Shown one piece after another: positions 18,039-26,813 of a stretch of 64,000 bases of DNA; the stretch's first letter is position 1; each line of letters opens with the position of its first letter. The position numbers and the translations under genes were made by a program. This DNA comes from CAYMPH01 sp964392365 (GTDB lineage: Bacteria; Spirochaetota; UBA4802; UBA5550), in contig CAYMPH010000021.1 in NCBI GenBank assembly GCA_964392365.1, forward strand, positions 1 through 64,000, written 5' to 3'. The notes beneath the pieces are model-generated. The model was not told the origin of the DNA and did no database searches. It saw nothing but the letters and a program-made list of their open reading frames with translations.

Positions 18039-18556
18039 TTTTTTATTTCTATAACCTTTCCCAGAGGCATGGCCCTGTAAATTTCCTCTACTTCCCCGCA
18101 TGTTACAGCAATGCAGCCGTATGTCCAGTCAAACAGCCGGTGAAATTTACCTAAAAAGCAGAAACCGTTTTTCAATCCGTGAATCTTGATATCACCGCCC
18201 GGATTATTATTCTCTTTGCCTGCATTATAGTAATCCATAAAATTCGGATACGAAACACTGAGATTCAGATGATAATCGCTATACGGATTTTTATCATCTA
18301 TAAAATAAATTCCCTCCGGAGTTCTGCCGTCTCCCTCAATCTGCTTATGTCCAACTGGTCCTGATCCAAGAGAAATTTTATATGTTTTTACAAGTTCCCC
18401 CTGATAATATCCGTGCAGAAGCCTTTTACTTTTTTCAACTTCTATTTTGTCAAACACAGCATTTTCCGGAAGAGTATTTTCAGGCAATAAATTATAAACT
18501 GCAGCTGATACAATAAGAAATAAGAAAATATATGTCATCAGCCTTCTTCTGCTCAT
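18035..18556 (-). CDS. L,D-transpeptidase (YkuD family)
   Basis: A 173-residue protein with one N-terminal membrane segment (7-24) and a YkuD domain. The active-site segment is intact: IHG (His126) and DWTYGCIAVT with catalytic Cys148. The 'DWTxGCIAVT' form marks the YafK/ErfK-like subgroup. These enzymes form 3-3 cross-links in peptidoglycan, attach lipoproteins, or in some cases cleave them. Both ends overlap neighbours by 4 bases (ATGA), so it is tightly co-translated with an HExxH protein and ispG. Confidence 0.9.
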   Translation of the reverse strand: MSRRRLMTYIFLFLIVSAAVYNLLPENTLPENAVFDKIEVEKSKRLLHGYYQGELVKTYKISLGSGPVGHKQIEGDGRTPEGIYFIDDKNPYSDYHLNLSVSYPNFMDYYNAGKENNNPGGDIKIHGLKNGFCFLGKFHRLFDWTYGCIAVTCGEVEEIYRAMPLGKVIEIKK

Positions 18557-19359
18557 TTACTGTTCCTTTCAATTTCCTCTATCTTCAATTCAAGCTGTGC
18601 AAGTTTAACATGGAGATTATCAATATGTTTCTGAATTTTCAATTTTTCTTCAATCAGATTATCAAGTTTATTTTCCCTGTTCACTGCCCTGTTTTTTACA
18701 TAGTCAGCCTTAACAAGTTCAGGGCTCTCGCCTTCCATAAGTGCATTCTGGGCAGCTTCTCTCTCTTCAGGGTCTTTTATCCTTGCCATGGTTTTCATGT
18801 TATCAAAACCTATCTCCGGATTCATATTCATTCCCTGAATTTTTAAAAGTACGCTCGCGTTGGGTTTGCTGAATCCAAGAGTTCTTTCCAGATAATCTTC
18901 AAAGCTCGCTCCATACTTGATGCAAAGCCCGTATGCATCCACGAGAATTTTGCCGAACTCAATCATAAGCCTGCCGTTTTCAGTCAGAAAATTTCTCTTT
19001 ATAAGCTCTGTCATTCTTATAAAATCTTCGTTTGTTTTAAAAACATTAATGTAAATTTTTTTCTCTTCAGCCATTACAAGCAGCCTGTGAAAAATCTGTC
19101 TGAAATTTGCTGTGTGCGCCCTTGTATAAACAGGAACAGAGGATTTAGTGAATTGTATATGATGAGCGAATTCATGAATGGCAGTAAACATAAGCTGGTT
19201 GTCGTCTTTAAAATTTTCATTATGAAGAAGTATTTCCCGTGTATCAGGCTTATACAAACCGTCAACCTTTTTGCTTGACTTGCCGGTCATAGTCAATTTG
19301 AAATCTTCAACTTCCGAATCCAGCTCCAGAAGTTTTTTCTTCACCTGTTCCTGATTCAT
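18553..19359 (-). CDS. HExxH putative metallopeptidase with helical C-terminus
   Basis: A 268-residue cytoplasmic protein (no signal peptide). Residues 60-67 read AIHEFAHH, a zinc HExxH motif (His62, Glu63, His66) of the kind seen in ImmA/IrrE- or SprT-like peptidases. A middle segment (ASFEDYLERTLGFSKPNASVLLKIQG, about 165-190) resembles a helical DNA- or protein-binding module. The last 50 residues are a coiled coil (NKLDNLIEEKLKIQKHIDNL). A strong AAAGGAGGA site precedes the ATG. It is second in the ATGA-overlap operon between the SanA-like and L,D-transpeptidase genes, suggesting a role in envelope stress or regulation. The family is uncharacterised to me. Confidence 0.65.
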   Translation of the reverse strand: MNQEQVKKKLLELDSEVEDFKLTMTGKSSKKVDGLYKPDTREILLHNENFKDDNQLMFTAIHEFAHHIQFTKSSVPVYTRAHTANFRQIFHRLLVMAEEKKIYINVFKTNEDFIRMTELIKRNFLTENGRLMIEFGKILVDAYGLCIKYGASFEDYLERTLGFSKPNASVLLKIQGMNMNPEIGFDNMKTMARIKDPEEREAAQNALMEGESPELVKADYVKNRAVNRENKLDNLIEEKLKIQKHIDNLHVKLAQLELKIEEIERNSK

Positions 19360-20012
19360 CTCTCCTCCTTTATAGCTGAGTTTTCATTCTCATGAATATT
19401 AAGTCTTTCATCAAGAATATACAAATCTATAAAAGCCTTTACTCTTGCAAAAAACTCCCGGACATTTATTTTAAAGCCGTTTATACCTTCAACATCAGCA
19501 GCATTAAAACCTACTGCATCAATTCCAAATCGTTCTGCCATGTAAATTGCCCTTTTATTATGAAATCCCTGGGATATAACAGTAACTTTATTTATTCCGT
19601 AGACATTTCTGCACCTTGCAATTGAATCTATTGTGCTGAAGCCGGCCGGGTCAGTAGTAATTAAATATTTCGGGACTCCCCTTTTAACAAGCTCCTCTTT
19701 CATCTGTTTCGGTTCATCATAAAACTTTGAGTGCTGCGCTCCGCTGGCTATAATTTTCTCAATTTTACCGGATTTATACAAGACAGCTGCAGCATCTATT
19801 CTTTTAAAAAAAAAGGGATTTTTTACATTTTTTGATATGTTTTTATTTGTTCCGAGAAGAAGGCCTGTTTTATTAAAAGGAATTTCTACGGCGCTTGAAA
19901 AAGTTTTTCCAAACGCAGAAATTTCAATATATAAGTTTAAGGCAACAAACAATATGATTATAACGGCAAAAGCGAAAAACAAATCGAAAAGAATTTTTCT
20001 GAAAAGCTTCAT
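19356..20012 (-). CDS. SanA/DUF218 family membrane protein
   Basis: A 218-residue protein with one N-terminal membrane helix (about 5-30) and a DUF218 domain: GLLLGTNK, AAAVLYKSGKIEKIIASGAQ, a STIDSIARCRNVYG segment and VTVISQGFHNKRAIYMAER. E. coli SanA of this family affects vancomycin sensitivity and envelope barrier function. I start at 20012, where AGGAAGT lies upstream; an earlier in-frame start lacks support. It is first of four genes linked by ATGA overlaps (SanA, HExxH, L,D-transpeptidase, IspG). Confidence 0.85.
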   Translation of the reverse strand: MKLFRKILFDLFFAFAVIIILFVALNLYIEISAFGKTFSSAVEIPFNKTGLLLGTNKNISKNVKNPFFFKRIDAAAVLYKSGKIEKIIASGAQHSKFYDEPKQMKEELVKRGVPKYLITTDPAGFSTIDSIARCRNVYGINKVTVISQGFHNKRAIYMAERFGIDAVGFNAADVEGINGFKINVREFFARVKAFIDLYILDERLNIHENENSAIKEER

Positions 20013-20101
20013 TAAGACTTCCTGAAATAATTTAGTTGATAAAAATAGATTAAGAATCAATTTTAGCAGATGCCGATTCAAATACAAATAAAAAAAATAT
20101 T

Positions 20102-20980
20102 ATGAATTTACCTTTTTTTTCAGTAATAATTCCAGCATACAACAGATTCAAAAGCTTAACTGAAGCTGTTGAATCTGTACTCTCGCAAACTTATAATCAT
20201 TTCGAGCTGATTGTAATAGATGACGGCTCTACAGATGATACTCCTCTAATAAAAGAGATTTTTCATGACAAAATAAAATATTTTTTCCAGAAAAACTCCG
20301 GCGTCAGCAGTGCAAGGAACTGCGGCATTTCTTCTGCAGAAGGAACGCACATAGCTTTTCTTGATTCAGATGATCTTTGGCTTCCATCCAAACTGCAGGC
20401 TCAGGCGGATTTTATTAAAAATAATCCTGAAATTCTGATTCACCAGACTGATGAAACCTGGATCAGAAACGGAATCAGGGTAAACCCTATGAAAAAGCAT
20501 GCAAAGCGCGACGGAAACATTTTCATAGATTCACTTGAACTTTGCCTGGTAAGCCCGTCTGCAGTTGTAATGCATAAAAGCCTGTTCGATAAATACGGTC
20601 TCTTTGACGGGAATATGCAGGTATGCGAAGATTACGATATGTGGCTTAGAATTTCAGCATATGAAAAATTCGGGCTGATATCAGATCAGCTTATAATAAA
20701 ACACGGCGGACACGAGGATCAGCTATCAAGAAAATTTTCCGGCATGGACAGGTTCAGGATATATTCAATTTTAAAACTTCTCGAATCATCCGGCGAGTCT
20801 TTAAAAAAAGAATATAGAAATGCTGCAGAGGAAAGCTTACTAAGAAAATGCAGTATATTGAAAAACGGCGCAGTTAAAAGAGGTAATGATATTTTAATTA
20901 ATACTCTTGAAAAACTCTCAGCTGATATCAAAAATAAAACCTATAGCAGTATTAAATATAAGTATCTGATTCAATTATAA
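20102..20980 (+). CDS. Family 2 glycosyltransferase
   Basis: A 292-residue GT-A fold enzyme. It begins FFSVIIPAYNRFKSLTEAVESV, followed by IVIDDGSTDDT, the nucleotide-sugar segment SSARNCGI and the metal-binding LDSDD (about 93-97). EDYDMWLRI near residue 180 is the usual acceptor-site acidic motif. There are no membrane segments. The gene is a singleton, divergent from the SanA operon with a 90-base gap. The acceptor (LPS, exopolysaccharide or protein glycan) cannot be told. Confidence 0.9.
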   Translation: MNLPFFSVIIPAYNRFKSLTEAVESVLSQTYNHFELIVIDDGSTDDTPLIKEIFHDKIKYFFQKNSGVSSARNCGISSAEGTHIAFLDSDDLWLPSKLQAQADFIKNNPEILIHQTDETWIRNGIRVNPMKKHAKRDGNIFIDSLELCLVSPSAVVMHKSLFDKYGLFDGNMQVCEDYDMWLRISAYEKFGLISDQLIIKHGGHEDQLSRKFSGMDRFRIYSILKLLESSGESLKKEYRNAAEESLLRKCSILKNGAVKRGNDILINTLEKLSADIKNKTYSSIKYKYLIQL

Positions 20981-21077
20981 TAAATAATAAATAGAAATAC
21001 TTTTTATAATGTCCCGCTATACATTGCTTGACTTTTTTTTAACTAATCTTAACAAATCTGTTTATGGAATATAACAG

Positions 21078-21590
21078 ATGAAAACTCCTGATATATACAA
21101 CAGCCTGATTAAAAGAAAAATTATAACAACAGAAATTGCTGCAGATGCTATATACTCCCTGAATAAAAGAGCAAAAAACTGGCGCGACAGCCATCCGGAA
21201 AAATATAATGAGATCAGGGAATTAAGAATAAAAGGCAAACTTGATTTAAACAGTCTCAATAAAAAATATGCTTTCCTGGATTATTACAGAAAAAAAGATT
21301 ACATTATTATTTCACTTTTCAAGCCGGAAAAAATTCATGTTATAAACGGGATAGAATATCTATATTACAAAGTGCATAAATCAATTTTTCATCTCCCTTT
21401 ATATTCATACAGAAGTTACGGCTTAATTCCTGATCCATTACTTCAAGTTGAGCTTGCAGAGGATTTCCCTACACCGGGTGAAGATATTGAAAAACTTGTT
21501 TCACTCCCCTTCTGCAGCAAGGTTATTGAGCTTATTAAAAGCGGCGATTATATTCTGATTGATGGATATTATATCAAAAAGAAGAATTAA
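21078..21590 (+). CDS. Hypothetical protein
   Basis: A 170-residue soluble protein with no signal peptide, membrane segment or motif that I recognise. The N-terminal half is helical and basic (SLNKRAKNWRDSHPEKYNEIRELRIKG). The C-terminal half is Tyr-rich (EYLYYKVHKSIFHLPLYSYRSYG). Codon use resembles neighbouring genes, and the frame ends cleanly before an AT-only stretch. Function unknown. Confidence 0.6.
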   Translation: MKTPDIYNSLIKRKIITTEIAADAIYSLNKRAKNWRDSHPEKYNEIRELRIKGKLDLNSLNKKYAFLDYYRKKDYIIISLFKPEKIHVINGIEYLYYKVHKSIFHLPLYSYRSYGLIPDPLLQVELAEDFPTPGEDIEKLVSLPFCSKVIELIKSGDYILIDGYYIKKKN

Positions 21591-21638
21591 AATTAAATTA
21601 TTTTTTTTAATTAATTTAATTTATTTTTATTAATATAC

Positions 21639-21666
21639 TTGACAAATAATAACCCTCCAGTATAAT
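21639..21666 (+). promoter_or_regulatory. Near-consensus sigma-70 promoter
   Basis: TTGACA (21639-21644), a 16-base spacer, and TATAAT (21661-21666). Both hexamers are perfect. The ATG of the small coiled-coil gene lies about 30 bases downstream with an AAGGAGGA ribosome site between. It is the clearest promoter in the window. Confidence 0.85.
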
Positions 21667-21697
21667 AAACGATTTTTCAAAAAAAAAGGAGGAAATC

Positions 21698-21889
21698 ATG
21701 AATAATTTAGAAGGATCAAGAACAGAAGCGGCAAATCAGTATGAAAGGATTTTAAAATCAATTCAAAACAAGGAAAAGCAGGCTAATGACGCCAAAAACA
21801 AAGGAATGCATGCCAGCTTCAGCATCTGCATGGAAGAAATTGCAGAGCTTAAAAAAAAGCTGAGAAAACAGCAGTCCGGCGGAAAATAA
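21698..21889 (+). CDS. Small coiled-coil protein, strongly expressed by its signals
   Basis: A 63-residue, highly charged protein predicted to be almost entirely helical (EAANQYERILKSIQNKEKQ, then CMEEIAELKKKLRKQ). It has no membrane segment and one Cys. It sits under a perfect -35/-10 pair and a strong AAGGAGGA site, so high constitutive expression is likely. It could be a structural or RNA/protein-binding factor; the family is not recognised. The next 387 bases hold no gene, only an inverted repeat. Confidence 0.75.
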   Translation: MNNLEGSRTEAANQYERILKSIQNKEKQANDAKNKGMHASFSICMEEIAELKKKLRKQQSGGK

Positions 21890-22086
21890 CAGCTTATGTT
21901 AAAGTTTTCAAAACTATTTCAAATATTAAACAGGTATATATTCTTTATTTTTTTTCACAGAAAATACCCGGATTGCTGAATAGTTTATTAAATTACAATT
22001 CAGGTTCATTACTGAATGGTACTTTTGCTGATTTCAAAAATGCAATTGATGCTTAAATAAAGCAGAATTGCTCTTACAGGGATGTA

Positions 22087-22127
22087 AGCCTGCATTAACA
22101 GGACATGCCGACCTGTTAATGCAGCTT
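22087..22127. repeat. Long inverted repeat in an intergenic gap
   Basis: CTGCATTAACAGG (22090-22102) and CCTGTTAATGCAG (22112-22124) are perfect 13-base arms around a 9-base loop, extended by AAG/CTT with one bulged base. There is no T run, so it is not a clear terminator. It is the only structure seen in the 21890-22276 gap. Confidence 0.7.
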
Positions 22128-22276
22128 GAATTAAAACACTTGAATTAATTATAGCAGATTATCTTTTTACAAAATTCCTTCACTTCTATTCCGCTTCTGC
22201 CGGAAAGGTAGAGTAATTACCAATTCGTAATATTCTGTAAGATAATGAATTACTTAAATCTCAAGGAGTAATCATC

Positions 22277-22840
22277 GTGCCTTCAATTGTCAGTCATATG
22301 ATCACAGGCGCATCATTAAGTTATTCATTATATCCTGATAAAAAAAAGTTTAAGTTATATTTTTTTGCCGTGCTGATTTCAATAATTCCTGATTTTGATG
22401 TTATTATGTTTAGAATCGGCATACCATATTCACACCCGATGGGACACAGGGGTTTCTTCCATTCATTTCTGTTTGCTGCAATTGCAGGAATTTTTCTTGC
22501 TTATTTATTTTTCAATAAATATGAAGCTGCTGCCGGAAAATATATAAAGTTATCAATTGTTTTCATTTTAATCGGCATCATGCACGGCATATTAGATGCG
22601 ATGACAAACGGCGGCCTTGGAATAGGTCTTTTAATTCCTTTTAAAAATCAGCGTTTTTTTCTTCCATGGAAACCGATTGAAGTATCTCCAATAGACATTG
22701 CCAGCTTTTTCAGCAATTGGGGGTTAAAGGTTTTAAAAAATGAATTTATTTTTCTTATAATTCCTTCTATAATACTGATAATATCAACAAGAACTATCAG
22801 ATTTCTGATCAAATATTACAAAAATAAATCCGGAGAATAA
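22277..22840 (+). CDS. YdjM-like membrane metal-dependent hydrolase
   Basis: A 187-residue inner-membrane protein of the DUF457/YdjM type. Family motifs are in order: HMITGASLSYSL, IPDFDV (about 38-43), GHRGFFHS with conserved His residues, and IMHGILDAMTNGG (about 96-108). There are about four hydrophobic helices. The start is GTG at 22277, preceded by AAGGAG. E. coli YdjM is an SOS-regulated membrane protein of unknown activity; no LexA-type box is obvious here. The stop is 1 base from the 3' end of the convergent gene. Confidence 0.85.
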   Translation: MPSIVSHMITGASLSYSLYPDKKKFKLYFFAVLISIIPDFDVIMFRIGIPYSHPMGHRGFFHSFLFAAIAGIFLAYLFFNKYEAAAGKYIKLSIVFILIGIMHGILDAMTNGGLGIGLLIPFKNQRFFLPWKPIEVSPIDIASFFSNWGLKVLKNEFIFLIIPSIILIISTRTIRFLIKYYKNKSGE

Positions 22841-22841
22841 A

Positions 22842-24584
22842 TCATTTAAACCCCAATCCATTGACTGTAATGGATTCTATAGAAATCACCTGCGAGTCGG
22901 ATGGGAAAAATTTTATAAACACCCTGTCCTCAGGCTTTACCAGCGTAATCACCCTCGTCTGGTCAGTTTCTCCACTCGATGAAAAAAGCCTGGCATCATA
23001 ACCTTCTACGAGAAGATAAAATGTTTTATTGCCGCCGCTTACTGCATTACCGACACGCAGCACTCTTACAGGCCCTATTCTGCGAAGGCCTTTTTCATTT
23101 ACCACTTCAGCATCACCTTTCACGTGATGCCGGGCAAGTATCTCCCTGTACTTTTCAACAGCGCGGCCTATGCTTTTTTCGGATACGATAGTATTTATAT
23201 TATTCATATCAACAAGTGCAACCTTCTGGTAAATCCCTTCATTCGAAACGATTGGCAGAACCCACGTCGGCACTCCGAACACGTTGTACGGGATCGGCTG
23301 AGTTGGAGACCAGCGGGATGAATCAGCGCCCAGCGAAGCATCAACAGCCTGCACTACTCCGCTTTCATCTGTTCCGTTGATTGCATAAAAAGTCGCATTA
23401 CCGCTTCTCGTCTCCACCATGATAGCACCAACAAGCGACTGGTCTTTTGACGACGCAGATGTAAGACCCGTAAACCAGTATTTTTTATCTTTGAATTTAA
23501 TAAACCACATATCCTTTCCATAGGAATGTGAGGTTGGAACTTTAACATCCTTCATGGCAAAATGTGAATTCCACCATCCATTTACATACTCACCCCAATT
23601 TGTCACCTGTGTAATAGTCAGATGCAGAGGTTTAACCCGGTCCACCCATTGAGGAATTTCATCCCCCTGCAGATGCCGGATTTCTCCGGTCTGAGGATCA
23701 GCCAGGATGACTCCATCTGTCTGATATCCTGAAAAACCTATCAGGGGTTTTGTTACAGACACAACATAATACGGCTGCCAGTCGTCATTGACCTCGAAGG
23801 TGCAATCCTCCTGGTTCATGAAAGGATATCTGAAATATATATACCGGTCAAGCCACTTCCCGAAATAAGCCTTGCGGGTATATTGCAATGAGAATTTTTT
23901 CCCTGTCATCTGATCAACATCAATGAGTTCCGCTTCCTTAGTAGGATCCTGAGCATTAACGCGAATATACCCGGGTATTGCTGCTCGGTTTCTCCATTTA
24001 AAAAATCCGGCGAAATCGAGAGGAAAAATCCACCAGAGCTGGCCGTTAACCTCCTGAATAGCAGCGCTGTCTTCGTCTATTTCAAGCTGCGATCCAAGAA
24101 CCGTTCCGTCTTTTGTTTTTCCAAGTACCTTTTTTGCAAGTACATAAGCCGTGTTCTTTGAAACCAGTCTTATCTCGTCAAGTTTAACAGGCGGAATTTC
24201 ATCTGTAAAATTTTTAACAGAAACATTACCGATCAATGACTGATATTTTTTCGCATGAAAAATTTCACAGGATGAAGGAATGCTGATTACAAAAAAAAGT
24301 ATCAAAATAACTGCCGGAGAGGTAAATCCTGAGGCAGACTGGTTTACTATAAATGCCAAACCTGCCCCGATTAATCCTGCCAGTACCAGCGAAAGCCACA
24401 TACCCGGATAAAAGAAACCTACGGTCGGCATCAGCCACAGATGAATACCCAGCTGCACAAGTGCAGCACTGACTCCTGAAATCATTGAAGGTATCAGAGT
24501 GTCATAGTTATTATCCAGTCTCAAGGTCAGAAAACAGGTGAAGCCGGCAACCAAAGCAGTTAAAATTATTATTAAAATCAGCAT
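22842..24584 (-). CDS. GC-rich membrane protein of unknown function
   Basis: A 580-residue protein. About four hydrophobic helices occupy residues 1-105, followed by a long beta-rich extracytoplasmic part (about 115-580) with Trp/Tyr-rich stretches (NGQLWWIFPLDFAGFFKWRN, WYFRYPF-like, NGWWNSHFA, NVFGVPTWVLPIV). No family is recognised. Base composition departs strongly from the surroundings: two 60-base lines counted by hand give 60% and 53% GC, while the adjacent plus-strand gene is clearly AT-rich. This suggests horizontal acquisition. The gene appears intact. It is flanked by convergent (22840) and same-strand (24679) genes without an obvious operon link. Confidence 0.7.
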   Translation of the reverse strand: MLILIIILTALVAGFTCFLTLRLDNNYDTLIPSMISGVSAALVQLGIHLWLMPTVGFFYPGMWLSLVLAGLIGAGLAFIVNQSASGFTSPAVILILFFVISIPSSCEIFHAKKYQSLIGNVSVKNFTDEIPPVKLDEIRLVSKNTAYVLAKKVLGKTKDGTVLGSQLEIDEDSAAIQEVNGQLWWIFPLDFAGFFKWRNRAAIPGYIRVNAQDPTKEAELIDVDQMTGKKFSLQYTRKAYFGKWLDRYIYFRYPFMNQEDCTFEVNDDWQPYYVVSVTKPLIGFSGYQTDGVILADPQTGEIRHLQGDEIPQWVDRVKPLHLTITQVTNWGEYVNGWWNSHFAMKDVKVPTSHSYGKDMWFIKFKDKKYWFTGLTSASSKDQSLVGAIMVETRSGNATFYAINGTDESGVVQAVDASLGADSSRWSPTQPIPYNVFGVPTWVLPIVSNEGIYQKVALVDMNNINTIVSEKSIGRAVEKYREILARHHVKGDAEVVNEKGLRRIGPVRVLRVGNAVSGGNKTFYLLVEGYDARLFSSSGETDQTRVITLVKPEDRVFIKFFPSDSQVISIESITVNGLGFK

Positions 24585-24678
24585 TGCATGACACCTTCCC
24601 TATAGAAATTATTTTTTTAATTATTTAATATATAATAATATTTCTGAAAAAAAAATAATAGCCGGATTAGATCTGATA

Positions 24679-25752
24679 TCAGTATGACATCCTGTAGCAG
24701 AACAGATTATCTGAACCTCTTAAAAAAACAACGCCGTTTGAAATTTTCGTCTGGAGGAAAGAATCTGAAGAAAAACTTTTATTCATCAATATATTTCCAT
24801 TTTCATTAAATAGAAGGAATCTAGCCTGACCGGAATTATCTGTGTAGCCTGCTGAATAAATTCCCTGCCATAAACTGATCGAACCGTAACCTTCCCGCTT
24901 TGATTTAATTTCTATTTCAGAATAAATTTTTCCGTTTGGTTTAAGAATGATTATTTTATCAGTGTCTATAAAGCAGGTTCTGCCTTCGTCTGAAATATTT
25001 AAAACAGCATTTGTTCTGTAGATATGCTTTAATTTATAAATTGATTCTTTATTTTTTTCAATATTAATAATTTTCAGGGAATCCAGATCTGTATTTCCGA
25101 AATGAACAACTGCGAATTTTCCGTTTGAGGAAACAGCTGCAGATTTAATAATATTCCCTTTCGGAGCCTGACCTTCTGCAATAATATTTCCTGATTCGTT
25201 CAGTATGAAGTAAGTACCGCTTAAAAATCCAACTGCTGCATAATCGCTCTGTTCTGAAAAAGATATAACCGTGTTCAGCCTGCCGGAAATACTGCCTGCG
25301 CCTGCAGGCTGCCCGTTTAGATCCAGAATTCTTATCCTGCTCTGGTCACCGTTTAAAAGCAGTACAAGTTTTGAATTATATGAAAGACTTGGATATTCTA
25401 GTGATTTGATGTTCCAGTACCTTCCGCCTGCTATGCCGAAAAGCTCAATACTTTTGCCTAACTTTTCATATTTAGCATAATACATTCCGTTTCCGCTTTG
25501 AGCAGAAAGATTTTCTTCAATATCAACTGAAGCAATCTGTGAACCTTTCCCGTCAAGGAGACTGAGAATATTTTCTTTTTTTACGAAAAACTTTTCAGAT
25601 GCAGATTCCTGGAAAATGGGAGATTTTTCTATTGAGGAGACTTCATTAACTTTGCCGTGCCATAAAGCGTTTATCTGAACTCCGCTTTCTGGCAGAAAAA
25701 AAATAAAATTTAAAACAAACCCGGATATCAGCCCGATAAAAAAAAATTTCAT
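24679..25752 (-). CDS. Membrane-anchored beta-propeller-like protein
   Basis: A 357-residue protein with an N-terminal signal anchor (about 2-20) and a body of repeating beta-blades (IRILDLNGQPAG, YFILNESGNIIAEG, IIILKPNGKIYSEIEI, FLLFNENGNILMNK). These resemble a WD40- or PQQ-like propeller, about five to six blades. It starts 3 bases after the stop of the sigma-factor gene, with GCAGGATT inside that gene's end, so the two are co-expressed. A scaffold or sensing role in the periplasm is inferred only. Confidence 0.65.
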   Translation of the reverse strand: MKFFFIGLISGFVLNFIFFLPESGVQINALWHGKVNEVSSIEKSPIFQESASEKFFVKKENILSLLDGKGSQIASVDIEENLSAQSGNGMYYAKYEKLGKSIELFGIAGGRYWNIKSLEYPSLSYNSKLVLLLNGDQSRIRILDLNGQPAGAGSISGRLNTVISFSEQSDYAAVGFLSGTYFILNESGNIIAEGQAPKGNIIKSAAVSSNGKFAVVHFGNTDLDSLKIINIEKNKESIYKLKHIYRTNAVLNISDEGRTCFIDTDKIIILKPNGKIYSEIEIKSKREGYGSISLWQGIYSAGYTDNSGQARFLLFNENGNILMNKSFSSDSFLQTKISNGVVFLRGSDNLFCYRMSY

Positions 25753-25755
25753 AAA

Positions 25756-26799
25756 TTAATCCTGCAGGAAGCCTTTCAATTTCTGACTTCTCGAAGGATG
25801 CCTGAGTCTTCTGATGGCTTTTTTTTCAATCTGCCTTATTCTTTCTTTTGATAGATGAAACTTATCCCCGATCTGCTGAAGAGACATTGGCTCAAGACCG
25901 TCAAGACCGAAACGCATTTTCAGAATCTGTTTTTCGGATTCAGTAAGCGTATCAAGAACAGTGTTGAGTGCAATATTAAGGGATTCATTGAGAACATTTT
26001 TATCAGGTGAATCTGTCCTGTGATCCACCATCATGCTCATTACAGTGGTTTCATCTGAATCTCCGAAAGTTGAATCCAGTGAAATGTAATCCTGTGTTAT
26101 ATTTCTGAGGTGGTTGATATCCTCGTCATCCATATCGAGGTCTTCGGCAATTTCAGCAGCTGTCGGTTCACGACCCAGTTTATTTTCAAGCATTTTGTGA
26201 ACGCTCTCAATTTTCTGAATATCTGCAGTGCGGTTAAGAGGAAGGCGAATCAGTGAAGCTTTTTGAGAGATTGCAAGTATTATTGCCTGTCTTATCCACC
26301 ATACAGCGTAAGAGATAAAATGAAAACCGCGGTCCGGATCGAACTTCTCAGCAGCCTTGATGAGCCCCATATTCCCTTCATTTATAATATCAAGAAGGGA
26401 TATGCCGCTTGTCTGATATTTTTTTGCTATTGAAACAACAAAACGTAGATTGGCTTTTACGAGTCTGTTTTTTGCTTCATTATCGCCATCTCTGGCAGCT
26501 CTGGCAAGAGTATCCTCTTCCACTCTTGTAAGCAGCTTGATTTTATTTATCTGATCAAGATACCAGGAAATAGAAGAGTCTGTCTGATTTCCGGATGAGC
26601 GTTTTTTTAAATCATCCTCTTTCAGCTCAAGATCCAGATCAATATCTTCATTTTTTAAATTATCATCAATTATCAGATCCTGATCTTCAGCTTCTTCAAA
26701 TTGTAAATCTTTATCAATATCTGCAGATTTGCGTGTTTTTCCTGCAGATTTGTTCTTTTTCCCGGAAGCTTTATCTTCTTTTTTATTTGTAAGGAGCAT
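25756..26799 (-). CDS. RNA polymerase sigma factor, sigma-70 group 1/2
   Basis: A 347-residue sigma factor lacking region 1.1. An acidic/basic N-terminal tail (1-70) is followed by region 1.2 (SSISWYLDQINKIKLLT, 75-91), region 2 (RLVKANLRFVVSIAKKY to FHFISYAVWWIRQAI, 112-173), region 3 and region 4 with an HTH (SLQQIGDKFHLSKERIRQIEKKA, 306-328). Region 2.4 and 4.2 residues look like those of sigmas that recognise standard -35/-10 boxes. Without region 1.1 it is more RpoS- or SigA-like than full-length RpoD, and the principal sigma factor may be elsewhere. It lies between a LysM-like lipoprotein gene (14-base gap) and a propeller gene. A STAS anti-sigma antagonist is encoded 1.3 kb upstream, beyond the lipoprotein gene. 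Confidence 0.9.
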   Translation of the reverse strand: MLLTNKKEDKASGKKNKSAGKTRKSADIDKDLQFEEAEDQDLIIDDNLKNEDIDLDLELKEDDLKKRSSGNQTDSSISWYLDQINKIKLLTRVEEDTLARAARDGDNEAKNRLVKANLRFVVSIAKKYQTSGISLLDIINEGNMGLIKAAEKFDPDRGFHFISYAVWWIRQAIILAISQKASLIRLPLNRTADIQKIESVHKMLENKLGREPTAAEIAEDLDMDDEDINHLRNITQDYISLDSTFGDSDETTVMSMMVDHRTDSPDKNVLNESLNIALNTVLDTLTESEKQILKMRFGLDGLEPMSLQQIGDKFHLSKERIRQIEKKAIRRLRHPSRSQKLKGFLQD

Positions 26800-26813
26800 T
26801 CACTTTAACCAGA

